From Mesorhizobium sp. M8A.F.Ca.ET.218.01.1.1 (GTDB taxonomy: Bacteria; Pseudomonadota; Alphaproteobacteria; Rhizobiales; Rhizobiaceae), in assembly GCF_004791165.1 (NCBI RefSeq), contig NZ_SRUZ01000007.1, positions 62,001 to 126,000 on the forward strand: a stretch of 64,000 nt of DNA, read 5' to 3'. Below, in pieces: positions 9,165-17,948 of the stretch; within the stretch, counting starts at the first letter, position 1; every line of letters starts with the position of its first letter. The translations under genes and the position numbers were made by a program. The notes under the pieces are model-generated. The model was not told the DNA's origin. It worked only from the letters and a program-made list of their open reading frames with translations, and did no database searches.

Positions 9165-9887
9165 TCAGGCGCGCAATTCTTCCTTATGTGCCTTCACCAG
9201 GTCGGCCATGCTGTCGAAGCGGAAGTCCACCTTCGGCATGTCGCCGGGATGCATGGTGGCGCCAAAACCCTGATCGGCGTGCCGGCGCTGGATCCAGCAT
9301 GATTTTAGGCCGAGGCCATTGGTCACGGCATGGTCATGGAACAGGCTTTCGGCCGTGTGCAGGACCTCCTTGTCGCTGATCCCGAGCGTCGCCAGCTTTT
9401 CCAGCATATAGTCGAAATTCCGGGGCGACGGCTTGTAGGAACCGATATCCTCCGCCGTGTAGACCGCGTCGAAATCGACGCCGAGTTTCCTGTTGCTGAA
9501 GGAGAAGCTCGTATTGTCGACGTTGGAGAGGATGGCGAGCTTGTAGTGCTTCTTGAGGTATTGCAGGGCGGCGGCGGTGTCGGCAAAGGCCGGCCAGTCC
9601 TTCACGCTCTGGCCATAGGCGATGCATTCCTCCGGCGTGGCCACGACGCCCCATTCCTCGGCGAGCCGCTTGTAGACGATAGCCAGAAGGTCGCTGTAGC
9701 GTTTTTGCGGTGTCCAGTTCTGCTGGCTGGATTCGTGTCTTGCATGCGCCTGCAGGATGTCGTCGCGGCTCAAGGCGCCGCCAACCCGCTGGGTCAGCGG
9801 CTTCAGGGCTTCGATCATGCCGGATTCCCAATCTATGAGTGTGCCGTAGCAGTCGAAGGTCAGGGCCTTGAAATCAGTCAGCTTCAT
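9165..9887 (-). CDS. haloacid dehalogenase type II-like HAD hydrolase
   Basis: A 240-residue HAD-superfamily hydrolase. Motif I is TFDCYGTLIDWE with the predicted nucleophile Asp12. Motif II is AILSNVDNTS, motif III Lys lies in GSYKPSPRNF, and motif IV is the region ILHTAESLFHDH. These match the type II 2-haloacid dehalogenase subfamily, although many members act on phosphate esters or have no known substrate. The start at 9887 has AGGAG at the right distance upstream. The frame beginning at 9938 is unlikely. It lies 47 bases downstream of the EamA transporter gene on the same strand, so the two may be co-transcribed. It is convergent with the ABC exporter. Confidence 0.88.
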   Translation of the reverse strand: MKLTDFKALTFDCYGTLIDWESGMIEALKPLTQRVGGALSRDDILQAHARHESSQQNWTPQKRYSDLLAIVYKRLAEEWGVVATPEECIAYGQSVKDWPAFADTAAALQYLKKHYKLAILSNVDNTSFSFSNRKLGVDFDAVYTAEDIGSYKPSPRNFDYMLEKLATLGISDKEVLHTAESLFHDHAVTNGLGLKSCWIQRRHADQGFGATMHPGDMPKVDFRFDSMADLVKAHKEELRA

Positions 9888-9934
9888 GGGGTTCACTCCT
9901 TGGGGTCGATGGTTGGTGTTTGGGCGGATCGCGA

Positions 9935-10873
9935 TCAATCAGCCGATTGCCCGACGGGCTGCCCGACCGGGCGCGGACCTGTCTTCGATACCGTGCCGCG
10001 CGAGGATGTCAGCCAGACGCCGAACAACGTCACCGCAAGGCCGAGGACCATCGCCAATGAAAGCGGCTCGCCGAAGAGCAGCCAGGCCCAGAGCATCGTC
10101 ACCGGCGGGCTGAGATAGATGACGCTGCTGACCTGCGCGGCGCTATGGAGGCGCAGGCTCGCATAGTAGACGCCGTAGCAGAAGAAGGTCGAAAACAGCA
10201 CCAGCCAGGCGATGCCGAACTCGAAACGGCCATCGAGCGGCGGCATCAGCCCGCCATTCCATTCGGCGCAGGCGGCAAAGAAGATCGCCGCCGTCAGGCA
10301 TTGGATGCACAGGCTCTGGTGGATGGGCATGTTGATGGTGCCCATCCGCTTCTGCAGCACGGTCGCCAGGGCAAAGACCATCATGGAAGCGATGGTGACC
10401 ATGTACGCCCAGGCCGGTGCTGTCCCGAGGCTGAGGCTGTTCACCGAAACGATGAGAACGCCGGCCACCCCGAGCGCCGTTCCGGTCCATTGCCTCGATG
10501 TCAGCCGATGGCCCAGCACGGGCTGCGAAAGCGCCGCGATGGCGAGGGGGACGAGGTCCGAGATCAGCGCGACGAGGCCGGTCGGCACGCGCTGGCCGAT
10601 GGCAAGCGCGAAGCCGCCGAGATAGAGGAACATCATCGCCACGCCAAACGCCATCTGCCGCATCAGGGCGCCTGCGCCGATGCGCGGCCCGACCATGAGC
10701 GCGAAGGGCAGAAGGACCAGCCCCGACATCAAGGTCCGCCAGAACAGGACCAGCATGACATCGGCGCTCTCGCTGGCGTAGCGGATGCCGACAAAGCCGG
10801 AACTCCAGCTGACGACCAGGGCCGCCGCCAGAAGCGGCCAGGCCAGGCGATGGGACAGAGGTTTAGGCGTCAT
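9935..10873 (-). CDS. EamA/DMT-family transporter
   Basis: A 312-residue drug/metabolite transporter with about ten membrane spans arranged as two EamA repeats (about residues 12-145 and 160-295). The start of repeat 1 (LVVSWSSGFVGIRYASES) is typical of the family, and the second half ends SLAMVLGLAVTLFGVWLTSS. Such proteins usually export amino acids or small metabolites. It is divergent from the LysR gene at 11083, and a palindromic LysR-type box lies between them, so the LysR protein is its likely regulator. The substrate cannot be read from the sequence. Confidence 0.9.
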   Translation of the reverse strand: MTPKPLSHRLAWPLLAAALVVSWSSGFVGIRYASESADVMLVLFWRTLMSGLVLLPFALMVGPRIGAGALMRQMAFGVAMMFLYLGGFALAIGQRVPTGLVALISDLVPLAIAALSQPVLGHRLTSRQWTGTALGVAGVLIVSVNSLSLGTAPAWAYMVTIASMMVFALATVLQKRMGTINMPIHQSLCIQCLTAAIFFAACAEWNGGLMPPLDGRFEFGIAWLVLFSTFFCYGVYYASLRLHSAAQVSSVIYLSPPVTMLWAWLLFGEPLSLAMVLGLAVTLFGVWLTSSRGTVSKTGPRPVGQPVGQSAD

Positions 10874-10974
10874 GCGGTCTCTTCGTCGAGGCGGCGCCGG
10901 CGGGCGCCAAGCGGATCACTGTCAATCCCAGGTGCCGACTTATGGCGGCGCGCATCCGCCTTTGCACATGACAA

Positions 10975-10995
10975 ATTTCGATGAATCCATGAAAT
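10975..10995. promoter_or_regulatory. LysR-type box (ATTTC-N11-GAAAT)
   Basis: A perfect five-base inverted repeat ATTTC and GAAAT, separated by eleven bases, lies in the divergent region between the EamA gene (start 10873) and the lysR gene (start 11083). It fits the T-N11-A rule for LysR-type regulators. The assignment to the adjacent LysR is an inference from position. Confidence 0.6.
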
Positions 10996-11082
10996 AGCCA
11001 CGAATCTGGCATATCCATTTGCCTGAGAACCGATTCCGCGCCAGGACCTGGAGCGTTGCTTTCGTTTCAAACGAGGATTGTC

Positions 11083-11973
11083 ATGGCTGGAGTGATGAGC
11101 CGCCGCCTGGATGTCGATGCCTTGCGGGCGATGGTGGCGATCGAGAAACATGGCGGCGTCACCCGCGCGGCCGAGATGCTGGGCCTTTCGCAGTCGGCCG
11201 TCAGCCACAAGATCAGGCGGCTGGAGTTGAGCCTCGACTGCGAAATCCTCAGCCGCAAGGCCAATGCGCCGATGTTCACCAGTTCAGGGCAGGATCTCTT
11301 GGGCTACGCACGGCGCATCCTGGGCATCCATGACGAGGCGATCCTCAGCCTGTCGAAGAGCACGCTGCAAGGCAAGATCGCGTTGGGGATGACCGAGGAT
11401 ACGACCTGCACGGACCTGTCGCGCATCCTTGGCCGGTTTCGCCGGCTCTACCCCGAGGTGAGCGTTCGCACGCAGGTGCGCATGAGCCTGGCCTTGCAGA
11501 AGCTGCTGCGCGAGGGGGCGCTCGACGCGGCCATCATCCAGGTGTTCCAGCACGAGGTCCGCCCGACCGACATCCTGCTCTTCCGCGAGAGCCTGCATTG
11601 GGTGAAGTCGCCGGAGCTGGTCCTGGCGAAGGGGGACCCGGTGCCGTTCCTGTCATTCGACGACAACTGCTTCTATCGCCGTTGGGGCCTCGATCTCGGC
11701 CAGGACGAGGGAACGCTGTTCGAGATTGTGTTCGAATGCTCGAGTGCGGCCGGCATCATCGCCGGCGTGACCTCCGGGCTCGGCGTCGCGCTGCTCAGCC
11801 AGCGGCATCTGCAACCCGGCATGGAGATTGTCGACAAAACGTTCCCCAAGCCGCCGGATCTAGCCTACGTCATCCGCCGCGCCCGCAACGCCCGCAATCC
11901 GGCACTGGAGACGCTGGTGCGGGAGATCGAGGCCGAGGTGCGGCGCCAGGGGACGCTGCAGATCGTGGGGTGA
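11083..11973 (+). CDS. LysR-family transcriptional regulator
   Basis: A 296-residue LysR regulator. The N-terminal winged helix-turn-helix (LDVDALRAMVAIEKHGGVTR, then SQSAVSHKIRRLE) is followed by a substrate-binding domain from about residue 90 (KIALGMTEDT). ATG 11083 has AGGA at 11074-11077. The longer frame opens at a TTG (11056) and is less likely, and an ATG at 11095 is a further alternative. It is divergent from the EamA exporter gene, a common arrangement in which the regulator responds to the exported compound. Confidence 0.92.
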   Translation: MAGVMSRRLDVDALRAMVAIEKHGGVTRAAEMLGLSQSAVSHKIRRLELSLDCEILSRKANAPMFTSSGQDLLGYARRILGIHDEAILSLSKSTLQGKIALGMTEDTTCTDLSRILGRFRRLYPEVSVRTQVRMSLALQKLLREGALDAAIIQVFQHEVRPTDILLFRESLHWVKSPELVLAKGDPVPFLSFDDNCFYRRWGLDLGQDEGTLFEIVFECSSAAGIIAGVTSGLGVALLSQRHLQPGMEIVDKTFPKPPDLAYVIRRARNARNPALETLVREIEAEVRRQGTLQIVG

Positions 11974-12171
11974 GGGGGGTGGGCTATCTGGAGCACAACG
12001 AGTTCTCCGTGCCTGCGCCGACCAAGCTAGACGTCTGCTTTGCGCCTCAAGCATGACGTTCCCACGCTCGCGTCCGAACGCCAGAAGCGGACATCGCTTA
12101 TGCTCAGGGAACTGGCGAGTTTGCCCTAAGCAAAAGAAAACGCCATTTTCTCTCTGAATCCTGAGCCGCGT

Positions 12172-12196
12172 AGAACCTTACTCGCGCCTGGACGTT
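12172..12196 (+). promoter_or_regulatory. EcfG-like promoter candidate before cheB
   Basis: AGAAC, sixteen bases, then CGTT, about 33 bases before the cheB start. The alphaproteobacterial general-stress sigma factor recognises GGAAC-N16/17-CGTT, so this has one mismatch in the -35 element. The rest of the 11974-12228 gap shows nothing I can name. Confidence 0.35.
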
Positions 12197-12228
12197 TAGG
12201 TTCGACGAACGGACTTTCAAAGATCGTC

Positions 12229-13248
12229 ATGGCACGCTCCACAGTGATCGCAATCGGCGCCTCGGCGGGCGGGGTCGATGCGTTGCGCGATCTCGTTGCC
12301 AAGCTGCCGGAAGCGTTTCCAGCCTCGGTTCTGATCGTGTTGCATATCGGCGCCCATCGAAGCGAACTACCCGCGATATTGAATGCCGCCGGACCTGTGC
12401 CGGCAAAACATGCCACCAACTACGAACAGATCTCGTCCGGCCAAATCTATGTCGCGCCGCCCGATCACCACATGATAGTCTCACATGGCAAGCTGCGTCT
12501 GTTGAGAACTCCGAAGGAGAACTGGGCGCGCCCGGCGATCGACCCCTTGTTTCGTAGCGTGGCCGAGGCCTATGGCGCAAATGCCATCGGCGTGGTCCTG
12601 ACCGGCTATCTGAATGACGGATCGCTGGGACTCGGGGAAATAAAGCGCCGCGGCGGCATTGCGATTGTCCAGGATCCCGACGATGCGGCGTATCCGGAAA
12701 TGCCGGGCAGTGCTGCCGCTCACGTGGCGCTGGACTACCGCGTGGCGCTCTCCCGCATGCCCGGATTGCTTGTTGAACTGGTCAACGGAAAGGCAGGAAA
12801 GGAAGCGGCTATGCCGAACAAGTCTTCTCAACCTGAGGCCGAGGGGGACTCTCCGACCATCGACGGCGAAAAATTCGATCGCCCGCTGGCGCTGACCTGC
12901 CCGGAATGCGGTGGCGCGCTCCTTAAATCCCAGAATGGTACGATCATCAAGTTCGACTGCCATATCGGTCACAGCTACACCGGGGAGGTCCTGGCCTCTG
13001 CCCAATTCGACGAGATGGAGCGGGTTATGAGGGCCGCAGTGAGAATTCTAAACGAGCGGGCTGAATTTTGTCTGGAAATGGCCGAGCAAGCACGCTTGCA
13101 GGAACCTGACGCCGCTGGACCCTGGGAAGCTGCCAGCAAGCAGGCGCTGGATCGGGCCTACAAGCTTCGCGTTCTCGTCGAGCAAGACTGGCTCATGCCG
13201 GAAACCTTCGGTGCAATGTCGGGGCGCTCGTCTCGGATCACCGGCTAG
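12229..13248 (+). CDS. CheB-type methylesterase without receiver domain, with C-terminal zinc-ribbon-like tail
   Basis: A 339-residue protein whose first ~190 residues form a CheB methylesterase/deamidase domain. The catalytic-triad candidates are Ser12 in GASAGG, His in VLHIGAHRS (about residue 40) and Asp in GYLNDGSLG (about residue 129). There is no N-terminal receiver domain. The C-terminal ~130 residues carry CPECGG and, about 20 residues later, CHIGH, a plausible metal-binding knuckle, followed by a helical stretch. No chemotaxis genes are nearby. Its partners are more likely the CheB-CheR kinase and single-domain regulator encoded convergently next door. It overlaps the regulator's 3' end by 11 bases. 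The catalytic class is well supported; the target protein is unknown. Confidence 0.87.
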   Translation: MARSTVIAIGASAGGVDALRDLVAKLPEAFPASVLIVLHIGAHRSELPAILNAAGPVPAKHATNYEQISSGQIYVAPPDHHMIVSHGKLRLLRTPKENWARPAIDPLFRSVAEAYGANAIGVVLTGYLNDGSLGLGEIKRRGGIAIVQDPDDAAYPEMPGSAAAHVALDYRVALSRMPGLLVELVNGKAGKEAAMPNKSSQPEAEGDSPTIDGEKFDRPLALTCPECGGALLKSQNGTIIKFDCHIGHSYTGEVLASAQFDEMERVMRAAVRILNERAEFCLEMAEQARLQEPDAAGPWEAASKQALDRAYKLRVLVEQDWLMPETFGAMSGRSSRITG

Positions 13249-13651
13249 ACGTGGCAAAGCTCGCCGCAATTGCCCGCTCCAACTCCTGCGGAGCGTAAGG
13301 CTTGGCCAAAGTGGTTATGTGGCGATAGCCGTCCACTAGACCATCGCTCCCGTATCCGCTCACAAACAGGAACGGAATGCCGCGCTGCTTCAGAACGTCG
13401 GCGACCGGAAACGATCGCGTGCCGGCCAAGTTTATATCAAGGATCGCGAAATCGATCTCCTCATCGCGCGCAAAGACAATCGCCTCGTCCAGGTTATCGA
13501 CCGGACCTGCAATCCGGTACCCCATTTCCACCAGCAAATCCGCCAGATGCAAGGCAATAAGGAACTCATCCTCTACGATCAGAATCTTGCTTGCTGGACG
13601 CGTCGCCACTATTGCCACCCAAGAACTCCCGTCCTGCGGGCATGGGCGCAT
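13238..13651 (-). CDS. single-domain response regulator
   Basis: A stand-alone receiver domain of about 120-137 residues. It has the acidic pair (ILIVEDEF), the phosphoacceptor Asp in FAILDINLAG, a conserved Ser/Thr position in FLFVSGYG, and Lys in TLAKPYAP. There is no output domain. The frame begins at 13651, but GTG codons at 13618 and 13609 fit the usual receiver length better. All three starts lie inside the 3' end of the HWE kinase gene, so translation is coupled to it. Its 3' end overlaps the convergent cheB by 11 bases. It is likely a phospho-receiver for the neighbouring kinase (inference). Confidence 0.88.
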   Translation of the reverse strand: MRPCPQDGSSWVAIVATRPASKILIVEDEFLIALHLADLLVEMGYRIAGPVDNLDEAIVFARDEEIDFAILDINLAGTRSFPVADVLKQRGIPFLFVSGYGSDGLVDGYRHITTLAKPYAPQELERAIAASFATSSR

Positions 13652-16600
13652 CTATGATGCAAACAACGCCGGAGGACTTATACGCAACGTTCACATTACC
13701 GTGCAGTTCCGCAGCGAGAGCCTTCTCGATCAGGCGCGAGCCGAAGCCCTTTCGCTTCGGCGTGCTTGCCGGCGGGCCGCCGCTTTCTTCCCAACGCAAG
13801 GTCAAGCGACGGTCCTGACCTTCTCCTTCAAGGCGCCAGATGATCGTGACATGCCCGTCCTGGGTAGAAAGCGCGCCGTATTTTGCCGCGTTGGTGGATA
13901 ACTCGTGCAACGCCATTGAAATCGCAAGCGCCGCACTCGGTGTAAGCTGGATGTCCGGACCTTCAATCCGGAACCGGGTTCCATTCCCGGAATGAGGTTT
14001 GACGGTATCGGCGACAATCTCATCCAGTTTCGCACTGGTCCAGCTTTCGCGAGTGAGTACGTCGTGTGCCTTTGCCAGATTGATCAGCCGGGACCCGAAT
14101 GCTTCTCGCGCCTCTTCCATGGTCAAGGCATTACTCAAGGTCTGGGAGGCGATGGACTGGACGACCGCCAGCGTGTTCTTGACCCGGTGATTAAGTTCAC
14201 CGATCAGGATCTTCCGATGTTCGTCGGCGCGCCGCCGCTCGGTCATGTCGCGTGCGATCGTCGATGCTCCGATGACCTTGCCTTGATCATCTTCAAGCGG
14301 TGAAATCGTCAAGGATACCCAGACCAGGCTGTCATCCTTGCGCCGACGGATGGTTTCAAAGTGCTCGATGTGCTCTCCTCGGCCAAAGCGGTCCAGAATA
14401 TTCGCCTCTTCGCCGTGGCGATTGGAGGGGACCAAGGTCATGATGGATTTGCCCACGATTTCGTCAGGCGAGTAGCCGAACAGGCGTTCAGCGCCCTTGT
14501 TCCAGCTCGTTATCATACCCTTGAGGTTTTTGCCTATGATGGCGTCATCGGAGGATTGAACGATCGCCGCGAGCCGCTCCGCAAGCGCCTCGGCCCGCTT
14601 GCGCTCGGTGATGTCCACCAACATGTTTACCGCGCCGGTGACTTCGCCAGTGGCATCGCGAAGCAGGGTTGGATAGGAAATGTAGGGTACACGAGTACCA
14701 TCCGGCCTCTCGCACACCGCCTCAGCTCCCCCCTTTACTTGCCGCTTTTCTTTCAGGGCTATCGCCAAGGGGGATTCATCGTGCGGCAGCAACTCTCCAT
14801 CCGGCCTATATAGTCGCCAGGAGCCGTTCCATCGATCCGAACCAAGTTTCGGCTCGCGGCCCCAGAGTTCGACGGCGGCCGGGTTGTAAAAAGTGAGCCG
14901 ACCCGAGGCGTCGGTTGTGTAGACCGCGTTCGGGAGAGCTTCGATAAGATCGCGAAGGCGCTTTTCGCTTCGCATGGTCTCGTCTTCGCTCTGCTTGCGC
15001 TCGGTGATATCGCTGAAAGTGACCACCACCCCTGCAATCCGATTGTCGCGGGTACGGTAGGGCAACATGCGCCGCAAGTACCAGCGGCCGGCGTCGCTTG
15101 GCACCTCTGCAAGGATCGGGGCAAGCTTTTTCAGCACCGTTTCGGCATCAATTATCAGGTTATCGTCTGCGAACTTGCGCGCGAAGTGGGCGATCGGACG
15201 GCCAATGTCGGTCGAAACAAGATCGAAGAGTTCCTTGGTCGCGGGAGCGAACCATTTGATGCGCAGTTTTTCATCGAGGAACAGCGTCGCGGTTTCGGAT
15301 CCGGCCAACAGATTGTTGAGATCATTGGTGGCCGCTTCCAACTCGCCGATCTTGTGCTGAAGCTGGCTATTGACAGTGTTCAGTTCCTCGTTGAACGACT
15401 GGAGTTCTTCCTTGGAGGTTTCCAGTTCCTCGTTCGTGGACTGAAGCTCCTCGTTCATCGAGGTTGCTTCCTCGTTCGACGCTTTCAGCTCCTCATTGGC
15501 GGTTTCAAGATGCTCGACAGTGCTCCGCAGCTCGGCGCGCGTCGCTTTCAGTTCTTCCTGAAGCGCGCGTTCACCAGCGGCAATTTCCGCCGTTTCGTCC
15601 CGCGGAGCTGCCGGGCCACCGCCGGCCTGAGGCCCCTCCGGTGTGAAGCTCACGAGCAGATGGCCGCTCTCTCCAGGCCGACCAGTCAGCGGCATGACAG
15701 TCATGGTGACCACACCGGTCTTGCTGGACCGGGTGCGTGCACTGACTGTGACGCTTCTGTTTTCCCTGGAAGCGTCACGGATCGCGGATCGAAGTTTGAG
15801 AGCGAGCCCTTCGCGGACCATGCTCAGCAAATCCCGCGTCGGCTCGCCGGGCGGCTGCTCCAGATAATCCCTTGTCGTTCCATGAAAATAGAGCGCGCGG
15901 CCCTTGCGGTCGATTAGGACGGATGCCGGAGCATAGCGTTCAAGCAAGGCGCGCCGCGCAGCTTCTGCGACCGATGCTGCCGAGTCGGGCGGGGGTGACG
16001 CTGGCTTGTCAGTCCAATCTGGTCCCACTGGTCCGCGATGCTCCCGGTAGTCGATGAGGTCATGCCGCGTCGGTCCGACGCGGCGGTATATCCGCCATTT
16101 CTTCGAGCAGCTCTCAAACAGATCGTCGAGGTGGCCGACCGTCTCGGCATTACCAAGGAACAGATGTCCGCCCTGACGCAGCGCGAAATGACAAAGTGCG
16201 ATGACACGCTGCTGCGCGTCGGGTTCGAGATAGATCAGGAAATTGCGGCACGAAACCAGATCCAGCCGGGAAAAGGGCGGATCGCGCAACAGATTGTGCT
16301 GCGCAAAGACGATCGTGTCGCGAAGTTCCTTGCTGACCTGATAGTTGCCATCGAGTCTTTCGAAAAAGTGCTGGATGCGCTCCGGCGGGAACTCGGCCAC
16401 TGCCGCCGCCGGATAGACGCCGTCGCGGCCCTTGCGAAGGTTGTCTTCCTGCGCGTCGGTGGCAAACACCTTGAGATCGAACCGCTTTCCGGCGGCAGCC
16501 GCGTGCTCCATTACCAGCATGGCAATGGAATAGGCTTCCTCGCCCGTCGAACAAGCAGGAACCCAGATCCGTATCGTGGCCCCTGACTCTCTTTCGGCGA

Positions 16601-17612
16601 CCAGTGGAGCGATCACCAGATCCGATAACGTTTTCCATGCCTCGGCGTCGCGGAAGAATCCGGTCACGTTGATCATCAGGTCCGAGACAAGCGTGGTGAT
16701 TTCCTCGGGATTGGCCCGCAACTCGTCCAGATACCCGTTAAGCGTCTCGATGTTCTTCAGGCCTAAGCGGCGGTAGATGCGCCGCCGCTGGGTGCTGCGC
16801 TTGTAGCTGCTGAAATCATATCCGCTCCGGGCGCGCAGAATTTCGAGAACCTGCTCGATCTTCGCCTCGCCACCGCCCAGTACGGCAGGTGCGGTTTCGA
16901 TTGGAGCGGCGACATAACCATGGCGAGTGTAAGCAAGTATCACGTCCGGCATCTGTTCAGGTGCAAGGACATGGTCGGCCAAATTTGCCGCTATAGCGCT
17001 CCTCGGCATACCGTCGAATTTCGCGGTCTCGGGGGCTTGAATGAGGCTCATGCCGCCCTCGGCCCGGATGTCCTTCAAGCCCTCGGTGCCATTGCTGCCG
17101 GTTCCCGACAAAACGATGGCGATGGCCCGTTTCCGCTGGTCCGCCGCAAGCGATCGGAACAGGACATCGACGGGATGGCGGTTGCCGCGGACCTCTGCCG
17201 GTCGGGACACGTGCAGCCCGCCATCGCTGATTTTGAGGTCGGTATCGGGAGCGATCACATAGACCCGATCGGAAACGATCCGCATGCCGTCCACGACTTG
17301 CGCAACCTGCATGGTCGTGTGAGATGCCAGAACGCGCGCCATCTCGCTTTCGTGCTTCGGGTCGAGATGCAGGACGACCACGAAGGCGCAACCGCTGTCC
17401 GCCGGCATCGCATCGAAAAAGCGGCCAAGCGCCTCGATGCCGCCGGCTGACGCGCCGATGCCGACGACGGAAATGGTCGGAGACTCAACATTGGTTTCCT
17501 GAGGAGCGTCGGGACGGGCCTGAGCGCTCCGGACCGGCGGGGTCGGTTCAGCAGGCGCGTCGGCTTTCGCTTTTGATCGCCTTTGAGGTCTCCCAGTTTC
17601 TTCGTTTGCCAT
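13566..17612 (-). CDS. CheB-CheR-PAS hybrid HWE-family histidine kinase
   Basis: A 1348-residue multidomain signalling protein. Domains in order: a charged N-terminal linker (1-45); a CheB methylesterase domain (about 48-235; GIGASAGG, LHLDPKHES, LSGTGSNGTEG); a CheR methyltransferase domain (about 255-510; SAM-site region WVPACSTGEEAYSIAML); a PAS-like segment; a long coiled coil (about 665-770; repeats of NEELxxxxEE); three or four PAS domains; and a C-terminal HWE/HisKA_2 kinase (about 1150-1340) with predicted phospho-His in GELNHRVKNTLA. No membrane segment is visible. It overlaps the single-domain regulator downstream. Family members are widespread in rhizobia, but their signals and methylation targets are mostly unknown. 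Confidence 0.93.
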   Translation of the reverse strand: MANEETGRPQRRSKAKADAPAEPTPPVRSAQARPDAPQETNVESPTISVVGIGASAGGIEALGRFFDAMPADSGCAFVVVLHLDPKHESEMARVLASHTTMQVAQVVDGMRIVSDRVYVIAPDTDLKISDGGLHVSRPAEVRGNRHPVDVLFRSLAADQRKRAIAIVLSGTGSNGTEGLKDIRAEGGMSLIQAPETAKFDGMPRSAIAANLADHVLAPEQMPDVILAYTRHGYVAAPIETAPAVLGGGEAKIEQVLEILRARSGYDFSSYKRSTQRRRIYRRLGLKNIETLNGYLDELRANPEEITTLVSDLMINVTGFFRDAEAWKTLSDLVIAPLVAERESGATIRIWVPACSTGEEAYSIAMLVMEHAAAAGKRFDLKVFATDAQEDNLRKGRDGVYPAAAVAEFPPERIQHFFERLDGNYQVSKELRDTIVFAQHNLLRDPPFSRLDLVSCRNFLIYLEPDAQQRVIALCHFALRQGGHLFLGNAETVGHLDDLFESCSKKWRIYRRVGPTRHDLIDYREHRGPVGPDWTDKPASPPPDSAASVAEAARRALLERYAPASVLIDRKGRALYFHGTTRDYLEQPPGEPTRDLLSMVREGLALKLRSAIRDASRENRSVTVSARTRSSKTGVVTMTVMPLTGRPGESGHLLVSFTPEGPQAGGGPAAPRDETAEIAAGERALQEELKATRAELRSTVEHLETANEELKASNEEATSMNEELQSTNEELETSKEELQSFNEELNTVNSQLQHKIGELEAATNDLNNLLAGSETATLFLDEKLRIKWFAPATKELFDLVSTDIGRPIAHFARKFADDNLIIDAETVLKKLAPILAEVPSDAGRWYLRRMLPYRTRDNRIAGVVVTFSDITERKQSEDETMRSEKRLRDLIEALPNAVYTTDASGRLTFYNPAAVELWGREPKLGSDRWNGSWRLYRPDGELLPHDESPLAIALKEKRQVKGGAEAVCERPDGTRVPYISYPTLLRDATGEVTGAVNMLVDITERKRAEALAERLAAIVQSSDDAIIGKNLKGMITSWNKGAERLFGYSPDEIVGKSIMTLVPSNRHGEEANILDRFGRGEHIEHFETIRRRKDDSLVWVSLTISPLEDDQGKVIGASTIARDMTERRRADEHRKILIGELNHRVKNTLAVVQSIASQTLSNALTMEEAREAFGSRLINLAKAHDVLTRESWTSAKLDEIVADTVKPHSGNGTRFRIEGPDIQLTPSAALAISMALHELSTNAAKYGALSTQDGHVTIIWRLEGEGQDRRLTLRWEESGGPPASTPKRKGFGSRLIEKALAAELHGNVNVAYKSSGVVCIIDAPMPAGREFLGGNSGDASSKQDSDRRG

Positions 17613-17948
17613 CGATTTTTACGTTTCACATGCTCTCAGCGGGCCACCGAATTCGGTCCCTAAGGTATCTGCCAAGAGCCGCGCGGCCCAAAGCTTGCGC
17701 TGATTTTCGCACCCCAACCCATCCCCGGCAACTCTATTTGAATCGACGCTGATTTCGAATTGAATCGACGCTGATTTCGAACTCGCCTTTGGGTTACCTC
17801 AGGCCGATCTGTACCGACCTAAAAGTCCGCTCCTGAAGATCCGACGACTGAATCACCCTGTCTGCAATCGGCCCCCTTCAAGACTTCACATGTCCCACCA
17901 AGCGTATGCTATCATTCGGACTCAATTCTTCCGCTCTCGCACCCCCTG
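17613..17948. other. intergenic region upstream of the HWE kinase gene
   Basis: About 336 bases that hold the HWE kinase promoter and the downstream flank of the acyl-CoA synthetase locus. Apart from the 22-base tandem duplication at 17738-17781 I see no gene, terminator or recognised promoter motif. Confidence 0.6.
17738..17781. repeat. perfect 22-base tandem duplication
   Basis: Two identical, directly abutting 22-base units (17738-17759 and 17760-17781), each starting TTGAATCGACG and ending GATTTCGAA. Each unit also contains a GATTC-free palindromic-looking edge (TTGAA and TTCGAA). It may be a slippage duplication or a repeated binding site. Confidence 0.85.
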
